Source of the DNA: Bimuria novae-zelandiae CBS 107.79
Taxonomy: Eukaryota; Ascomycota; Dothideomycetes; Pleosporales; Didymosphaeriaceae
DNA: 64,000 bases
Assembly (NCBI GenBank): GCA_010015655.1
Contig: ML976664.1
Span: 798,675 to 862,674, forward strand
Direction: 5' to 3'
Below, piece by piece: positions 13,286 to 23,340 of this stretch. A model generated the notes under the pieces. The model searched no databases. It saw only the letters and a list, made by a program, of their open reading frames with translations, and was not told where the DNA came from. Positions within the stretch are counted from its first letter, which is position 1. The number at the start of each line of letters is the position of its first letter. The translations under genes and the position numbers were made by a program.

Positions 13286-13535
13286 ATAGTTTAATAATTT
13301 CTTTATACTTCTCCTACTCCTTATAGTTAACTTAACACACTATAAGTATATCTCTTATAATAGATTAGTAAATCTCCTAGTTAGTTATTCTATAGTTTAT
13401 TATAGAATTAAATTATTTTTAAAACCTACCTTATAGCTATCTTTAGCTTTTAATTATTAAATATCTATAAGACACTTCTCCCTTAACCTATCCTCTCCTA
13501 ATCTAGACCAGGCTTAGGTACGTAGGATCCTTATA
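13286..13535 (+). repeat. Direct repeat copy 1 flanking the minus-strand gypsy
   Basis: About 245 bp clearly related to 18,694-18,935. Both contain the blocks TAGTTAACTTAA, TAGTTATTCTATAG and GGCTTAGGTACGTA in the same order. Copy 1 is more AT-shifted. They may be LTR remnants or two copies of another repeat; I cannot decide. Confidence 0.6.
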
Positions 13536-16500
13536 ACCTATAGCTCCTAGCGCGTAGTCTAATGCGTTAATATAGATATAATACTGCCGCTCTAGGTTAT
13601 ATATTTATAATAATAGCGCGGTTAAGAATAGGTACTTTAGTTTCTTAAAAGCTTTTATTTTGTCTTCCTATAGTAGTCGCTATTTACTATTCTTTATAAG
13701 TCCTGTTAATAAAGCAGTTATCTTAGAGTAGTTCCTAATAAATTTACGATAGAAGTTAGTAAAGCTAAGAAAAGACTAAATGTCTTTCACTAATTTTAGT
13801 AAGGGCTATTCTTTTATTATTATAATCTTTTTTAAATCTATCTTAATACCTTCCCGGTATATTATTAATCCTAGGTATTTTATTTCTATAACGTAGAACT
13901 TACACTTCTTAGGGTGTAGGAGTAATCTATACTCCTATAACTTCTTAAGTACCTTCTAAATATGCTCTTTATGTTCATTTAAGGAACTATTTAAATAAAT
14001 TAACATATTATCTAGATATGCTGTATAGAATACATCTAAGTATTTATATAAAACTTAGTTTATAAGTTCCTAAAAGGTTACTAGGGTGTTTGTTAATCCT
14101 ATTAGTATAACTATATACTTGAAAAGGCTATATCGCGTGCGAAAGGCGATTTTCTATTTATATCTTCTTATTATCTATATCTAATAGAATTCTAGATATT
14201 AAACTTCGTGAACTATTTAGCTCCTCTAAGTCGGTCTATAAGCTCTATAATTAAGGGTAATAAGTATTAATTTTTAACCGTTAGGGCGTTTAGCTATTTA
14301 TAATCTATATAAAGCTATAACCTGCTATCCTTTTTTAACATAAAGAGTATTAGGAAGGCTATAGGACTCTAACTAGGCTACTATTTCTTAAAATATAAAT
14401 TCTTTTTTAATAGTTCCTTTAACTTTCTTTTTTAGTTTTATGTAAGGGGTCGCAGGCGCTCTAGCCATAACTTAGTTTTTTTTACTAGTAGTATCTTATA
14501 ATTTTACTTTTAGTATTTAGGTAAGACTATCTTGTTATATTTCTTAAATAAGTCTATAAATTCCTTGTATTTTGCTAGCAGACTAGGGTTCTTGTTAACT
14601 ATTTTAGCTAATTATACCTATAAACAGTACACCTATTCTAGGTGTTACTATAGGATCTTATTTATCTTATAAACTAATATTTTTTATATTATAGATGTGT
14701 TGTTCTCCTTTCTTACCTAAGGCTCCTAGAGGCTTTCCTTCCACTGTGGCTCTATTGGAGCCGTCACGGGTGGTTTCCTAGGTAGGATTATTCTAGTAAG
14801 CTAATATATCTCTAGATTATGCTACTTAAGCTATTTATAACTAATAATAGCTTCTATGTCTCCTATTTCAGCGATAGTAAAGACATGCTAGCTTTTTAAG
14901 CCTTTAATATTAACTTATACTAGCGCTGTCTCTAGGCGTAGCTAACTATTATTATATCTTTATAATTAAGTCCTGTCTACGAGTCCTATTCATAATAGTA
15001 TTTCTTTATTATAATAGGGTATATTATACCTTTTAACTACTCCTAGGACTATTAGATATATATTTACCTTTAGGTTAATAAGTGCTCTAATACGATATCT
15101 ATATATTATAATATCCTTAATTAAGCGTTTCTTAATTTAACGAGTATCTACTTAATAAGCTATAATAATTATACTATTACTAGTGTGGCTTATTAATTAG
15201 TAATATTTTATTTTTTTAAGTCCTTAGGCTCGCTGTCTAGATCCGTAGCTTCCTAAATCTAGTCCTTAACCTAAGCTAGTTTTAAGATTTCTTTAATCTT
15301 ATACTCTTTATAGCGTTAGTAGTATATACTATAAGCTTTTTAGCTTTTATTAGATTCGTATACTCCTAGTAACCTATACTAGTAGTAGTTTAGAGTAAGG
15401 TATTTGTGCCTTATAAGCTTATAGTAGCTTAATTAATCTTTAGAAGAGGCTACTTTCTCTTGTAGGCTTAGGTGCGCTAAACACTATAGGTGACACTTAT
15501 ATTATTAGATAGATAAGTAGGTTTCGTGTCCTGTCTAGACCACTCTTATGACACCTTTTAGGTCGCGGGGGTCTATGTCGCGCGGGAACTATCTAGTTAC
15601 GTATTTCTATTAGGCATAGATTTCACAAGTATCCTTAAAGCACCTATACTATCCGTTCTACTTATAGTATTTTATCTAATAAAGTAGAAAGTATTTATAG
15701 TAGTTATTAAGTATCCTATACTAGTCTTTACTTACTTAATAATAGTTTAGGTTACTAGGGGTGCAAGCCGCCTTAGCCTGTCCTTTATAGTACTATTAAT
15801 ATTTTTTTTAGTATATTACTACTATTCTGCACGTGCGTGTTACTTAACTATTATAATCTAATATAGGTAGTGTACTAGTATCCCTTATATTTTTTTCTAC
15901 TAGCTAGTAGGCGTCCTAAGTATATAGTCCTTATACTATTATTTTCTAAGTATACTAAGATAGGTAATATAGCCTATTATTATATACCTAGCATGTTCCT
16001 TCTACTAGTTAGCTAAAAATATTATATTTTTATAGAACTATTCGTTCTTCTACTTATTTTATTAGATTAAGAATCTCCTATATAAGGTCCTTAATTTTAT
16101 TAGCTAAGGGAAGGGTAGCTATTACTACTATAAGGAGGTTAGTTACATTAACCTCCGTCTTTAGCTTTTTATAGTCTCTAGTAAAATGCCCTTATTCTCC
16201 GTAATAAAGGCATGCTTTATTCTTACATTATTATTATTTTTTTTAAAGAGATATAGAGTTATTGCCTTACCTAGATCTTTTAAACTTCTAGTTTTAGTTA
16301 GTCTGTTTCTTGTGCTAATAGGCTTTATTAGCTATAATAATATCTCCGTCCCTATCGCGGATTACAGACTACGCATAATTCTTTAATCTTATAAATATAT
16401 GTCCTTTACGTTACTTGTCTTTTTTCCACTTGTACAAGCGATTATTTACCTTTATAGCTTAGATAATAAGTTTCTCTAAATTATTAAGTTTTTTTAATAG

Positions 16501-16570
16501 ACTTACTTCTTTTTAATAGCTTCCTTAAACCTATTATAGTAGGTAATTATAAGTAGAGCGTTACCCTATC

Positions 16571-17040
16571 TGTTACGAGCTCAAGGATCCAGGACTGTGG
16601 CACAACAATATCCGATAATGGATGGGAGGAAGTAGGTGAGGTTGTGTTATAGCTAGCCCGCGAGGACTCGCGGGGCTGCTTAGGTCAGCCAGTGTCACGT
16701 GACCATGATCGGCCAAGAAACCCGCCAAGCAACATATCACAAGTAATCTGCTTGGAAAAGGTATTAGCGGCAGAGCACGACGAAGACAAGGAAGAAACAG
16801 ACTAGTATATAGTGTAACAATTCTCCTATGTTGTTTCTCTCCTCGTAGTCAACTGAAATATCTTCTGTGCGAGTACGTTCTCTTATACAGACTAATAGTT
16901 ATCTTATTTGTTATAAGATTAGATTATCTAGCCACGCACTAAGTGTCGCATCAACTCGTACCACTGAATAATCCGTGAAGTACCACTCTAGCCTTACCGC
17001 CCTAACCCGGATCGGACCAAGGTGTGAGCGCCTCATAACA
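16571..17040. repeat. Solo LTR with 5-bp target duplication
   Basis: 470 bp, beginning TGTTACGAG and ending CTCATAACA, so the termini are an imperfect inverted repeat. CTATC flanks it on both sides (16,566-16,570 and 17,041-17,045), a clear 5-bp target duplication. The base composition keeps far more CA/TG than the gypsy gag it interrupts. It therefore arrived later, or escaped RIP because a single short LTR is below the length needed. No internal retrotransposon domain remains, as expected after LTR-LTR recombination. Confidence 0.85.
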
Positions 17041-17859
17041 CTATCTAACTAATTTTACCCTAATTTATTTTGACTCTAGTATATAAAGTACTGCCAACTT
17101 TTCTTAGCGCAGACGTTAAAGGCAAATCTTAGCCTAGTATTCTTTATTAATTGTGCTAAACATGTCTTTTATAGCGTTACGAAAGGGTTCCTAATTCTTT
17201 ATAGCCTTCTTTATAGCGTTATTATAATCCTTAAGTTTATTATTCTTAAAGAAGTTATCTATTATTAGCCTAGCCTACTTTGCTACCTTGCCTTGGATAT
17301 TTATGCAGGTAATTAGGATTTTATCTTAATTAGTTTTAAACTTTCCTAGGTTATATTAAATAAACAACTCCATAGTTATTAGGAACGTTATTAGACAATT
17401 CTTACTATTATAGGGCTTAGGCTTAGGGACACTTAGCTATTACTTTGCGTCCTCTTAGGTGCTTATTTTTTTTATTTATCTAGTTAATAATTTCTTAAAG
17501 TTGTGTAATCTGTGCCGCTTGTTTGGCCATAACTTTTCTTAAAGTCCTGTCTAGGGATGGTACTAAAGCTAGGGTGCTAGCAGGTCCTGCTATATTATAC
17601 TTAGTAGGTAGTTAAAGTATTATAAGGCGCTTACACCTTTGTCTAATCTAGGTTAAGGGAGTAAGGCTAAAGTAGCACTTTATAAATTATTTAGTAGTAT
17701 AAATTAATACGACACTTAGCAGGTAGCTATACAATCTAATCTTATAATAACTAAAATAACTATTAGTCTATATAGGAGAACGTACTTATATAAAAGATAT
17801 GTAAGTTAACTATAAGGAGCGTATAAAGGAAATTATCCTATATATATATCCTCCTTATC

Positions 17860-18063
17860 CTATAGAGTCCCATGGTATCCCATATCCTAGTCCCGTGGGA
17901 TCCCATGGGGTATCCTGGGACGTTACGTGACTAGGGACACGTGGTCCTATAATGTCTTATGGTCTTGGCGTCTGAGACAGCCTGGGACGTTACGTAAGCC
18001 TAAGGTGGGGCCTAGTTATCGTTATAAGGCCCGTCGTCCCACCTTCGACTTCTGGACCGTAAC
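17860..18063 (-). repeat. LTR-like segment at the 5' side of the minus-strand gypsy
   Basis: A CA/TG-retaining stretch with two copies of CCTGGGACGTTACGT (about 17,912 and 17,980) and several CCCATGG-type words. It ends ACCGTAACA, so on the minus strand it begins TGTTACGG. Its position fits a 5' LTR of the minus-strand gypsy, but no partner was found. Confidence 0.35.
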
Positions 18064-18490
18064 AGTATTAAAAGTATATATAGTATAATTAAATTAACAT
18101 GAGAGCCTAAGTCGAATCTAAATAATAAATTAGTAAACAGGTTAAATAAGATAATAGAAGTCTATTATTGTGTTCCTATATATAGGTCTTGGACTACTCG
18201 CTGGCGAGCGCTCTTTGCAGAGCGCTCTCTGGAGAATAGTCACGTGACTTAGCGTTGTGCGGCGTAGTCGCGAATAACATAAGAGGTTAAGTACAAAACT
18301 GGCACAGCCTTCCTTAGATCTCAGATCCTAACAGACCTGCTTTCTAGCAGTAGATAAAGTAAAGCTTTATATTATTTACTATATAAAAGAAAGGCCGCGT
18401 TTAGTAAGGCGTTTAATATAATTTAAAAGCTTTACCTCTTATTAGTAGCTAAAATTATATTATTATTTAATCCTATCTAGACGCGTTTGC
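18064..18490. other. Unassigned relic DNA with a strong hairpin
   Basis: No coding frame is supported. A perfect 9-bp stem with a 4-nt loop lies at 18,206-18,227 (GAGCGCTCT / AGAGCGCTC). The surrounding 18,180-18,340 keeps CA/TG, so this is a short insertion or remnant of another repeat. Confidence 0.4.
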
Positions 18491-18504
18491 GTGATGCGTT
18501 AATG

Positions 18505-18708
18505 CTAGCGCGTTAACGTAGACACCATAACACTATACTCTTGCGCTATTTCTCTATACGAGAAAGATTTTCCTGGTTCCCGCGAGTCGATTGCTGTAAT
18601 TGCGGCCTCAATTGGATCTATATTGGTGGAGATGCGGCGTGTCAAAGTTGGTGTGTTGCATGAGTTAACGTGTTGTACGAGCTGCCAAGCTACGGTATAG
18701 TCTAACAA
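18505..18708 (-). pseudogene. N-terminal fragment of a pogo-type transposase
   Basis: The minus strand encodes a helix-turn-helix start (PIEAAITAIDSREPGKSFSYREIA) very similar to the start of the pogo relic at 23,341 on the plus strand. The nucleotide similarity includes the upstream stretch CGCATCTCCACCAATAT. The rest of the transposase is missing. CA/TG content is high here, as in the 5' end of the other copy. Confidence 0.75.
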
Positions 18709-18935
18709 TTTCTCTGTACCTTTCCAACTCCTCGTAGTTAACTTAATATACTACGAGTATATCTCTTAGTTAGTTATTCTATAGTTTATTATAGAATTAA
18801 ATTATTTATAGAACACCTTGCTATTGCTATTAAGCTCTTAACCACTAAATATATCCGCAAGACATATTACTCTTAACCTATCCTCCCCTAATCCGGATCA
18901 GGCTTAGGTACGTAAACCCCTTGTAATAATAGGAA
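18694..18935 (+). repeat. Direct repeat copy 2 flanking the minus-strand gypsy
   Basis: Partner of 13,286-13,535, less RIP-changed. It starts directly at the edge of the pogo fragment and ends GGCTTAGGTACGTA. Confidence 0.6.
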
Positions 18936-19149
18936 CACTAGAGATAGACTCTCTATCTTCGTATTTAACCTCGTTTATTAATTTAGTATTTAAATTATAC
19001 TTAATCATTTTTAATTTATTTATAACTATATATTATTTTTAATATTAATATTCTATTAATACGCGTAAGCTATTAATAACCCCTTTCTTACCTTACTATT
19101 ACTCCTGTCCGAGAACCAACCTTAGTCCCGAAGGGACCAGCTACCCCTA
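18936..19149. other. AT-rich spacer
   Basis: No feature is supported, apart from a short GC-richer stretch at about 19,105-19,155. Confidence 0.5.
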
Positions 19150-19585
19150 GGAACTTAACAAATATTTATAAAAATTTTACTTAAGACTACTTCTTACTAG
19201 GAATATCTAGCTAGGTTAGACGATATATTAAGAACTATAACGTTTATAGTAGAACTAAGCTATAGAGAGAAGCAAAGTAAGGCCTATTAAAGCCTTTACC
19301 TTTACCTAAGTAAGGATAGAAAGATATTATAATAGACTTTATTACTACTCTACCTAAGAGCAATAGCTGTATAAATATTATAAGAATTATAAATAGGCTT
19401 AGTAAGGACCTAAAGTCTATTAGTTTTCTAAACGTAGAAGTACCTGTAGTTATAATTACTTTTTTTTAATACTAGGTAGCGGATTATTTCCTCCCTTTAC
19501 CTATAACTCCGGATAGAGGAGGATAGTTTATTAGTAAATTCTAGACTACACTTTATAAGCTAACTAGTATTAACTAGACTGGTAA
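19150..19585 (+). mobile_element. Ty3/gypsy integrase fragment
   Basis: The plus strand reads as the end of the integrase zinc region and the catalytic core. A stretch like GLLKPLPLP leads to a DFITTLPKSN-type motif near 19,340-19,370 and an ITPDRGG-type motif near 19,510-19,530, matching gypsy integrases in order. Stops are TAG/TAA at Gln/Trp positions. The frame ends where telomere-like repeats begin at 19,588. Confidence 0.7.
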
Positions 19586-19587
19586 AT

Positions 19588-19800
19588 GGGTTAGGATTAG
19601 GTTAGGATTAGGTTATATTACATAAGAATCTAACCCTAACCTAATTCTAACTTAACTTTTTAGTACTAGTATAGGTATAAGTTAAGTTATAGTTATGTAA
19701 CCTTTAGGTTTGGGTTAGGTTATATTATATAAAAACCTAACTTTAACCTAATCCTAACCTTATCCTAACGTAATATATAAGTTAAGGTTAGGTTACTAAT
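19588..19800. repeat. Interstitial telomere-like repeats
   Basis: Several runs of GGTTAGGATTAGG type and their complements (CCTAATCCTAACC) alternate, forming three possible hairpins. The core resembles the fungal telomere unit TTAGGG with changes. The order is a plus-orientation run (19,588-19,616), a complement run (19,630-19,655), then a second plus/complement pair (about 19,708-19,770). Confidence 0.6.
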
Positions 19801-19991
19801 ATCTATATTAAAAAAATTAATTTTTATTAATCTTATATAAAAATTATTATAGCTAGTAATAATAACTAACGTTTTAAAAGTATTATAATTAAGCTATACT
19901 AGTCTTAAATTATTAATACCTCTAAAAAATCGTCTATATACTAAATATTAAGCCTAACCTAATAGAATTAGTATAACCTAATAAGGTTAGT

Positions 19992-20178
19992 TGTCACACC
20001 ATGGGTGTATGTGACTGACTGAGGGCCTGACTCAGCAGGATCAGGTGACTCTAGGTATATAGCTAACGCTATCCGAGCGGAGGCTTGGTAGCGATTCGCT
20101 TCTTCTTTTATATATCGAATACAACCCCTTTGGCCTCTATCTTGTCACTACACTACCTGCACTACCTGTCCTCTTACC
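19992..20178. mobile_element. Short insertion (187 bp) in telomere-like DNA, candidate solo LTR
   Basis: A CA/TG-rich, non-RIP-like 187-bp segment starts TGTCACACC and contains a TATA-like TTTTATATATCG. TTAGT flanks it on both sides (19,987-19,991 and 20,179-20,183), a possible 5-bp target duplication. It does not end in CA, so an LTR identity is uncertain. It could also be another short element. Confidence 0.4.
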
Positions 20179-20205
20179 TTAGTAAAATCTAATATAGTTA
20201 GTATA

Positions 20206-20275
20206 ACCTTAACCTAATCCTAACTTAACCCTGACCTAATGTTTGTGCGACCCTAACCTAACCTTAACCTAAGCT
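20206..20275. repeat. Telomere-like repeats, second cluster
   Basis: CCTTAACCTAATCC and CCCTAACCTAACC type runs, complementary to the first cluster and separated from it by the 187-bp insertion and AT-rich DNA. Confidence 0.55.
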
Positions 20276-20338
20276 TAGTAACCATTAACCTATTTACTAG
20301 CCTAGTCTTGGCTTATAGCCTGCTCACTCCCCAAGCCC

Positions 20339-20850
20339 TTAAATAGCATTTCTTAAATAATTATAGGTAAGAATCTTATCTAGCGACATAGTTCCGTTGT
20401 TAGTTAAAGCTCGCAATATAGGTTTAGTAAGCATTACAGGCTTAAAGCGGAATTTAAGAAACTTGTTGCTATCACATAGAACCCTTCTTAGTATGTCGTT
20501 TAAAGATAAGTCGTCCTTAAACGCGTCGTTAGCAGGTGCGAGTGCCAAAAAGAGTGTAATAAGGTATAGGCATTACTGGTCTGGTTCTTTGTAGAGAATT
20601 ATACTTTCTCTATATGGGTTAGCTACCTTAGCCAACACGGTCTTAAGTATACTAACGACTAGGCCTTAGTTAATCTTTGTCCTTTATGGTTCCTTAACTT
20701 CACATGGAGCACGAGCCCGATATAATCCGGAGTAATTTATTAATATAAAGAAAGATCCTTGTACAGGAGACTATTATTACTCCCCTTCCAGGCTTTAGAC
20801 TCCGTAATTTCTCCCAGTCTACTACCCAGAAAGACAAAGAGCATAAGCAT
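20339..20850 (-). pseudogene. DUF3435 family remnant (tyrosine-recombinase-like)
   Basis: The minus strand has three blocks of fungal DUF3435 proteins in the correct order. They are a HKG-type strand (VKLRNHKGQRL, about 20,680-20,720), the hydrophobic FLALAPANDAFK block near 20,540, and KFRFKPVMLTKPILR near 20,440. A frameshift lies between the first and second blocks, and Gln-to-stop changes are present. DUF3435 includes the tyrosine recombinases that move Starship elements as well as other copies. Catalytic residues cannot be checked in this fragment. CA/TG content is intermediate, so RIP was light. Confidence 0.65.
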
Positions 20851-21136
20851 GAAACAGAGTTACACTCTGGCTCGTAGGTGCGGAAAGTTAAACTTATTAC
20901 TTGTGCAGGTAAACTAGGTTAGATTACTAGCAACTTTAATAGTTGTGAGAGACTTCTCGCGCTGCTTTATTAAGAGGTGTTTAGTTAGGACAAGATCTTT
21001 GCGCATAAACTGCTCTCGTTAGCCACTTCCCTAGTTTTATAGTGCTCAACTTGCCTCCTTAAGTTTTGCAAGATCACCTAAAGAGTATTAATAGTTTGTA
21101 TAGAGCCTAACTGCGCGTTTCAGGGCTGAGAGCTAG

Positions 21137-21448
21137 TTATGTAGCGTAACGGCTGTCATATGCGTATCTAAGATGACGGTCTTGATTGAATTGCGAACCA
21201 GCCACCGGAGGAACAGCCTGATGTCGCCTACCGTTGGCGGTGATGAGAAGGGTTGATCTTGGTCCACGGCCTCGTCGTAGCATTGCAGTGAGAATTCTGT
21301 CTAGTCGCTTATAGCCTTGCGTATAGCTTGAAATTACTAGGTGTGAGTGTTTCTTAGCATCCTCTCGAGTAAAAGGTTGATCTTCTTCGCCGGCACGAGC
21401 TGCGCGGGCTGCAGCTCGAATATTAGATATATCAATTTCGCGTGGCAT
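21137..21448 (-). CDS. Hypothetical protein, 103 aa
   Basis: The frame stays open further upstream (to 21,592), but the Met at 21,448 starts a more protein-like sequence beginning MPREIDISNIRAAARAARAG. It is rich in Ala and Arg, with a helical, charged middle (TREDAKKHSH) and a basic stretch (MLRRGRGPR). I do not recognise a domain. The sequence is not RIP-mutated. It lies 290 bp upstream, on the same strand, of the DUF3435 remnant, so it could be a former neighbour or a piece of the same mobile region, or a small host gene. Without homologues the call rests on frame length and composition only. Confidence 0.4.
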   Translation of the reverse strand: MPREIDISNIRAAARAARAGEEDQPFTREDAKKHSHLVISSYTQGYKRLDRILTAMLRRGRGPRSTLLITANGRRHQAVPPVAGSQFNQDRHLRYAYDSRYAT

Positions 21449-21592
21449 GATGGCGGTAACGGGTGACGGTTGGATACTGGAGGAAGGGCAGCTCGCACGC
21501 TTGCGTGAGCGCGAGCGAAAGAGGCGCGGCGACAGGGTAGAAACAGTAAAACAGCATATTGTTGTCTGTCCTCGGAGCGGCGGTTGATCCAT

Positions 21593-22299
21593 ACTCCGTT
21601 GTCTAAAAATGATTTATTTAGCGGGGAGCGTGGTAGGTGATGAGAGAAAATTGGGCTTCCAGTCCGCTCAGCCTTACACAAGCAGCGTAGCGACGGATCA
21701 GTAGTTAGGTGGGTGACCATTAGCGAATCCCCGTTGTTGTATATTTTTGCCAGTTTTCCCACCAAGTAGGTCTCATCGGTTACGAAGCATAAGTACCCCA
21801 GGATGACCAGGTTCTTCTTTCCGTGTAATAACTCCACTGAATTCTTTTTGTTGCTAACATAGTTAGTCTTTTTGGATTTTTAATCGGCGCGAAGGACAAG
21901 AATCCAGCATCTAAGAGGTAGTGTGATGTCTCTAATGCACTCTACTCGTGCATCGAACATCTTGGCGTGACACACCATCACAACTACTCTAGTTTGTAAC
22001 TGGACTTACTATCTTTTTCTATATTGCTCCTTTGGAGATGATTCGGCTTTTTAATGTTTAATGCTGTGTAACTTGCGTGACCTGACCATCACCCAATGGA
22101 TATAGTGCCACTTCGATGCTAACAGGCAGTGGAGCACGCCAAAAACTCCACGGATCACTCGCAAGATAGAAGGACCAGTTACAAATCGAATTGAAGGCGT
22201 CTCATTCCAGGCCCAGGCTATCCTCCGGCCTATGATACTGATACATTCGGTTACAAGGTTTTAAGAAGCTTTCCATCACCCGTCCCTCGGTTCAGAGCT
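21593..22299. other. Intergenic region, no gene recognised
   Basis: Balanced composition without RIP. An overlapping minus-strand frame (21,337-21,837) has no recognisable domain and overlaps the hypothetical gene, so I leave it out. The 3' flank of the MICOS gene lies at its right edge. Confidence 0.5.
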
Positions 22300-23149
22300 T
22301 CACCTCCCTTTCTTGACCCAGTCCTCCATGCTCGACCGCGTCTCGGTAACCTTGTCCTGGATCATGCCAACGCCCATTTGCGAATGTGCCTTGCCGGTCT
22401 CCCAGAAGCTGGTCACGCGCTCCCTCGTCCTCAGGTGCGCGTCGGCCAGCACGGGGTACTTTTCCTCGTACTTCCACGCCAAGTCGCCCACGTTCTTCAT
22501 TGTGATGGGCAGCACGGCGTATGCGGCTCCGATGCCAATAGCGGCAGGAACGGTCGCGCGGAGTAGGATGTTGCGGTTCCGGGTTACGATGCTTCCGGCC
22601 ATGCTAGCGACCAAGACGTATAGCACACCGGGGAAGACCCTCTCACCAGACTCTTTCGGCGGGGCCAGGGAACGGATGGTGGAGGTGAAGGAGTGCTCCA
22701 AGCGGAGGGTTTCGGTGAGCGCATTGTTGACGCCATCTTCGACGCGGACGGCTTGTTGGTAGAGCGCAAGACGCGCTTTGCCTACCTGTACGGCGAGGCG
22801 GTCGGTAGGTGTAGGGCGGTAGCGGACATCGGACGAGGGTGTAGAGGGAGCGGCGGGCTGTGTGGGAGCTGGCGCGGTCGTGTCCAGAGGCGTGTCATCG
22901 TAGATGGGTTTCCGGTCCATCTGGGACATGTTAGATGAGCAATTGGGCGATTTCGGAGGGTATAGGCGCATACCGCAGCGTTTGTGAGCGACTCTTCGGC
23001 GGGCTGGTCGTTCACTTTCGAGAGTGTAATTGGCGCAGCTGCGAGCGTGGCACCGACCCAGACGGGAGCAAAGCGCTGGGAGGGATTAGCTGGTGAGGAG
23101 ATTGATGGATCGAGTAGCTCACCTGCCGTAGAAGCGGTCTGAAGGCCAT
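22300..23149 (-). CDS. MICOS complex subunit of the Mic26/Mic27 (apolipoprotein O) type
   Basis: Predicted structure: exons 23,149-23,123, 23,075-22,974 and 22,920-22,300, with introns of 47 and 53 nt (GTGAGC..CCAG and GTATGC..CCAG), giving 249 aa. The first exon codes only MAFRPLLRQ, and the second gives a hydrophobic N-terminal stretch (WVGATLAAAPITL), as expected for inner-membrane targeting. The third exon carries the ApoO-type body: a VEDGVNNAL helix, a membrane segment GVLYVLVASMAGSIV, a second one around AAIGIGAAYAVLPITM, then an amphipathic C-terminal helix with a DWVKKG end. The family helps shape cristae junctions in the mitochondrial inner membrane. Mic26 cannot be told from Mic27 by eye. 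The gene stands alone between RIP-mutated transposon blocks, yet its frame is intact. Confidence 0.85.
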
Positions 23150-23340
23150 GATCTAGGCAGAGCAGGCGCAATGGATGGGCGTCGTGATCTGGTGGTCGGT
23201 GTTGAGGAAAGCAAGCCAAGCTCTCTGCCGGGACCCCTGCCAAAAGATTACCCTGCCGAGACAGTCAGTGCGCCGCGACACTAACGCGCCACCCCAACAG
23301 ATGTAGCACCTCAACTTTGACGCGCCGCATCTCCACCAAT

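Larger units (their letters stand above)
13286..18063 (-). mobile_element. Minus-strand Ty3/gypsy relic with a nested solo LTR
   Basis: Read on the minus strand, a gag-like region with a decayed CCHC zinc knuckle (about 16,165-16,217; two Cys now read as Tyr) comes first. Protease/RT follow (about 14,000-14,350, active-site motif read as YLDN), then an RNase H/RT thumb region at about 13,640-13,950. RIP has put stops throughout. A later insertion (16,571-17,040) interrupts the gag region. The left end abuts the copia target duplication, so the copia probably inserted at or near its end. Confidence 0.75.
1..21100. other. AT-rich, RIP-mutated transposon block (left)
   Basis: Nearly every recognisable coding frame here is broken by TAA and TAG where the family has Gln or Trp. 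CA and TG dinucleotides are scarce and TA is abundant, on both strands. This is the product expected of repeat-induced point mutation (C to T at CpA). Short islands that keep CA/TG interrupt it: about 4,490-5,020, 11,045-11,210, 11,945-12,445, 16,571-17,040, 17,860-18,063, 18,505-18,705 and 19,992-20,178. I see no intact host gene in this block. Confidence 0.85.

Noticed and set aside
16186..16386. Open frame of 66 codons in the minus-strand gypsy
   Set aside because: It is the complement of a gag zinc-knuckle region; its hydrophobic text comes from AT-rich sequence.
22313..22762. 149-codon plus-strand frame
   Set aside because: It is antisense to the third exon of the MICOS gene, which has clear homology.
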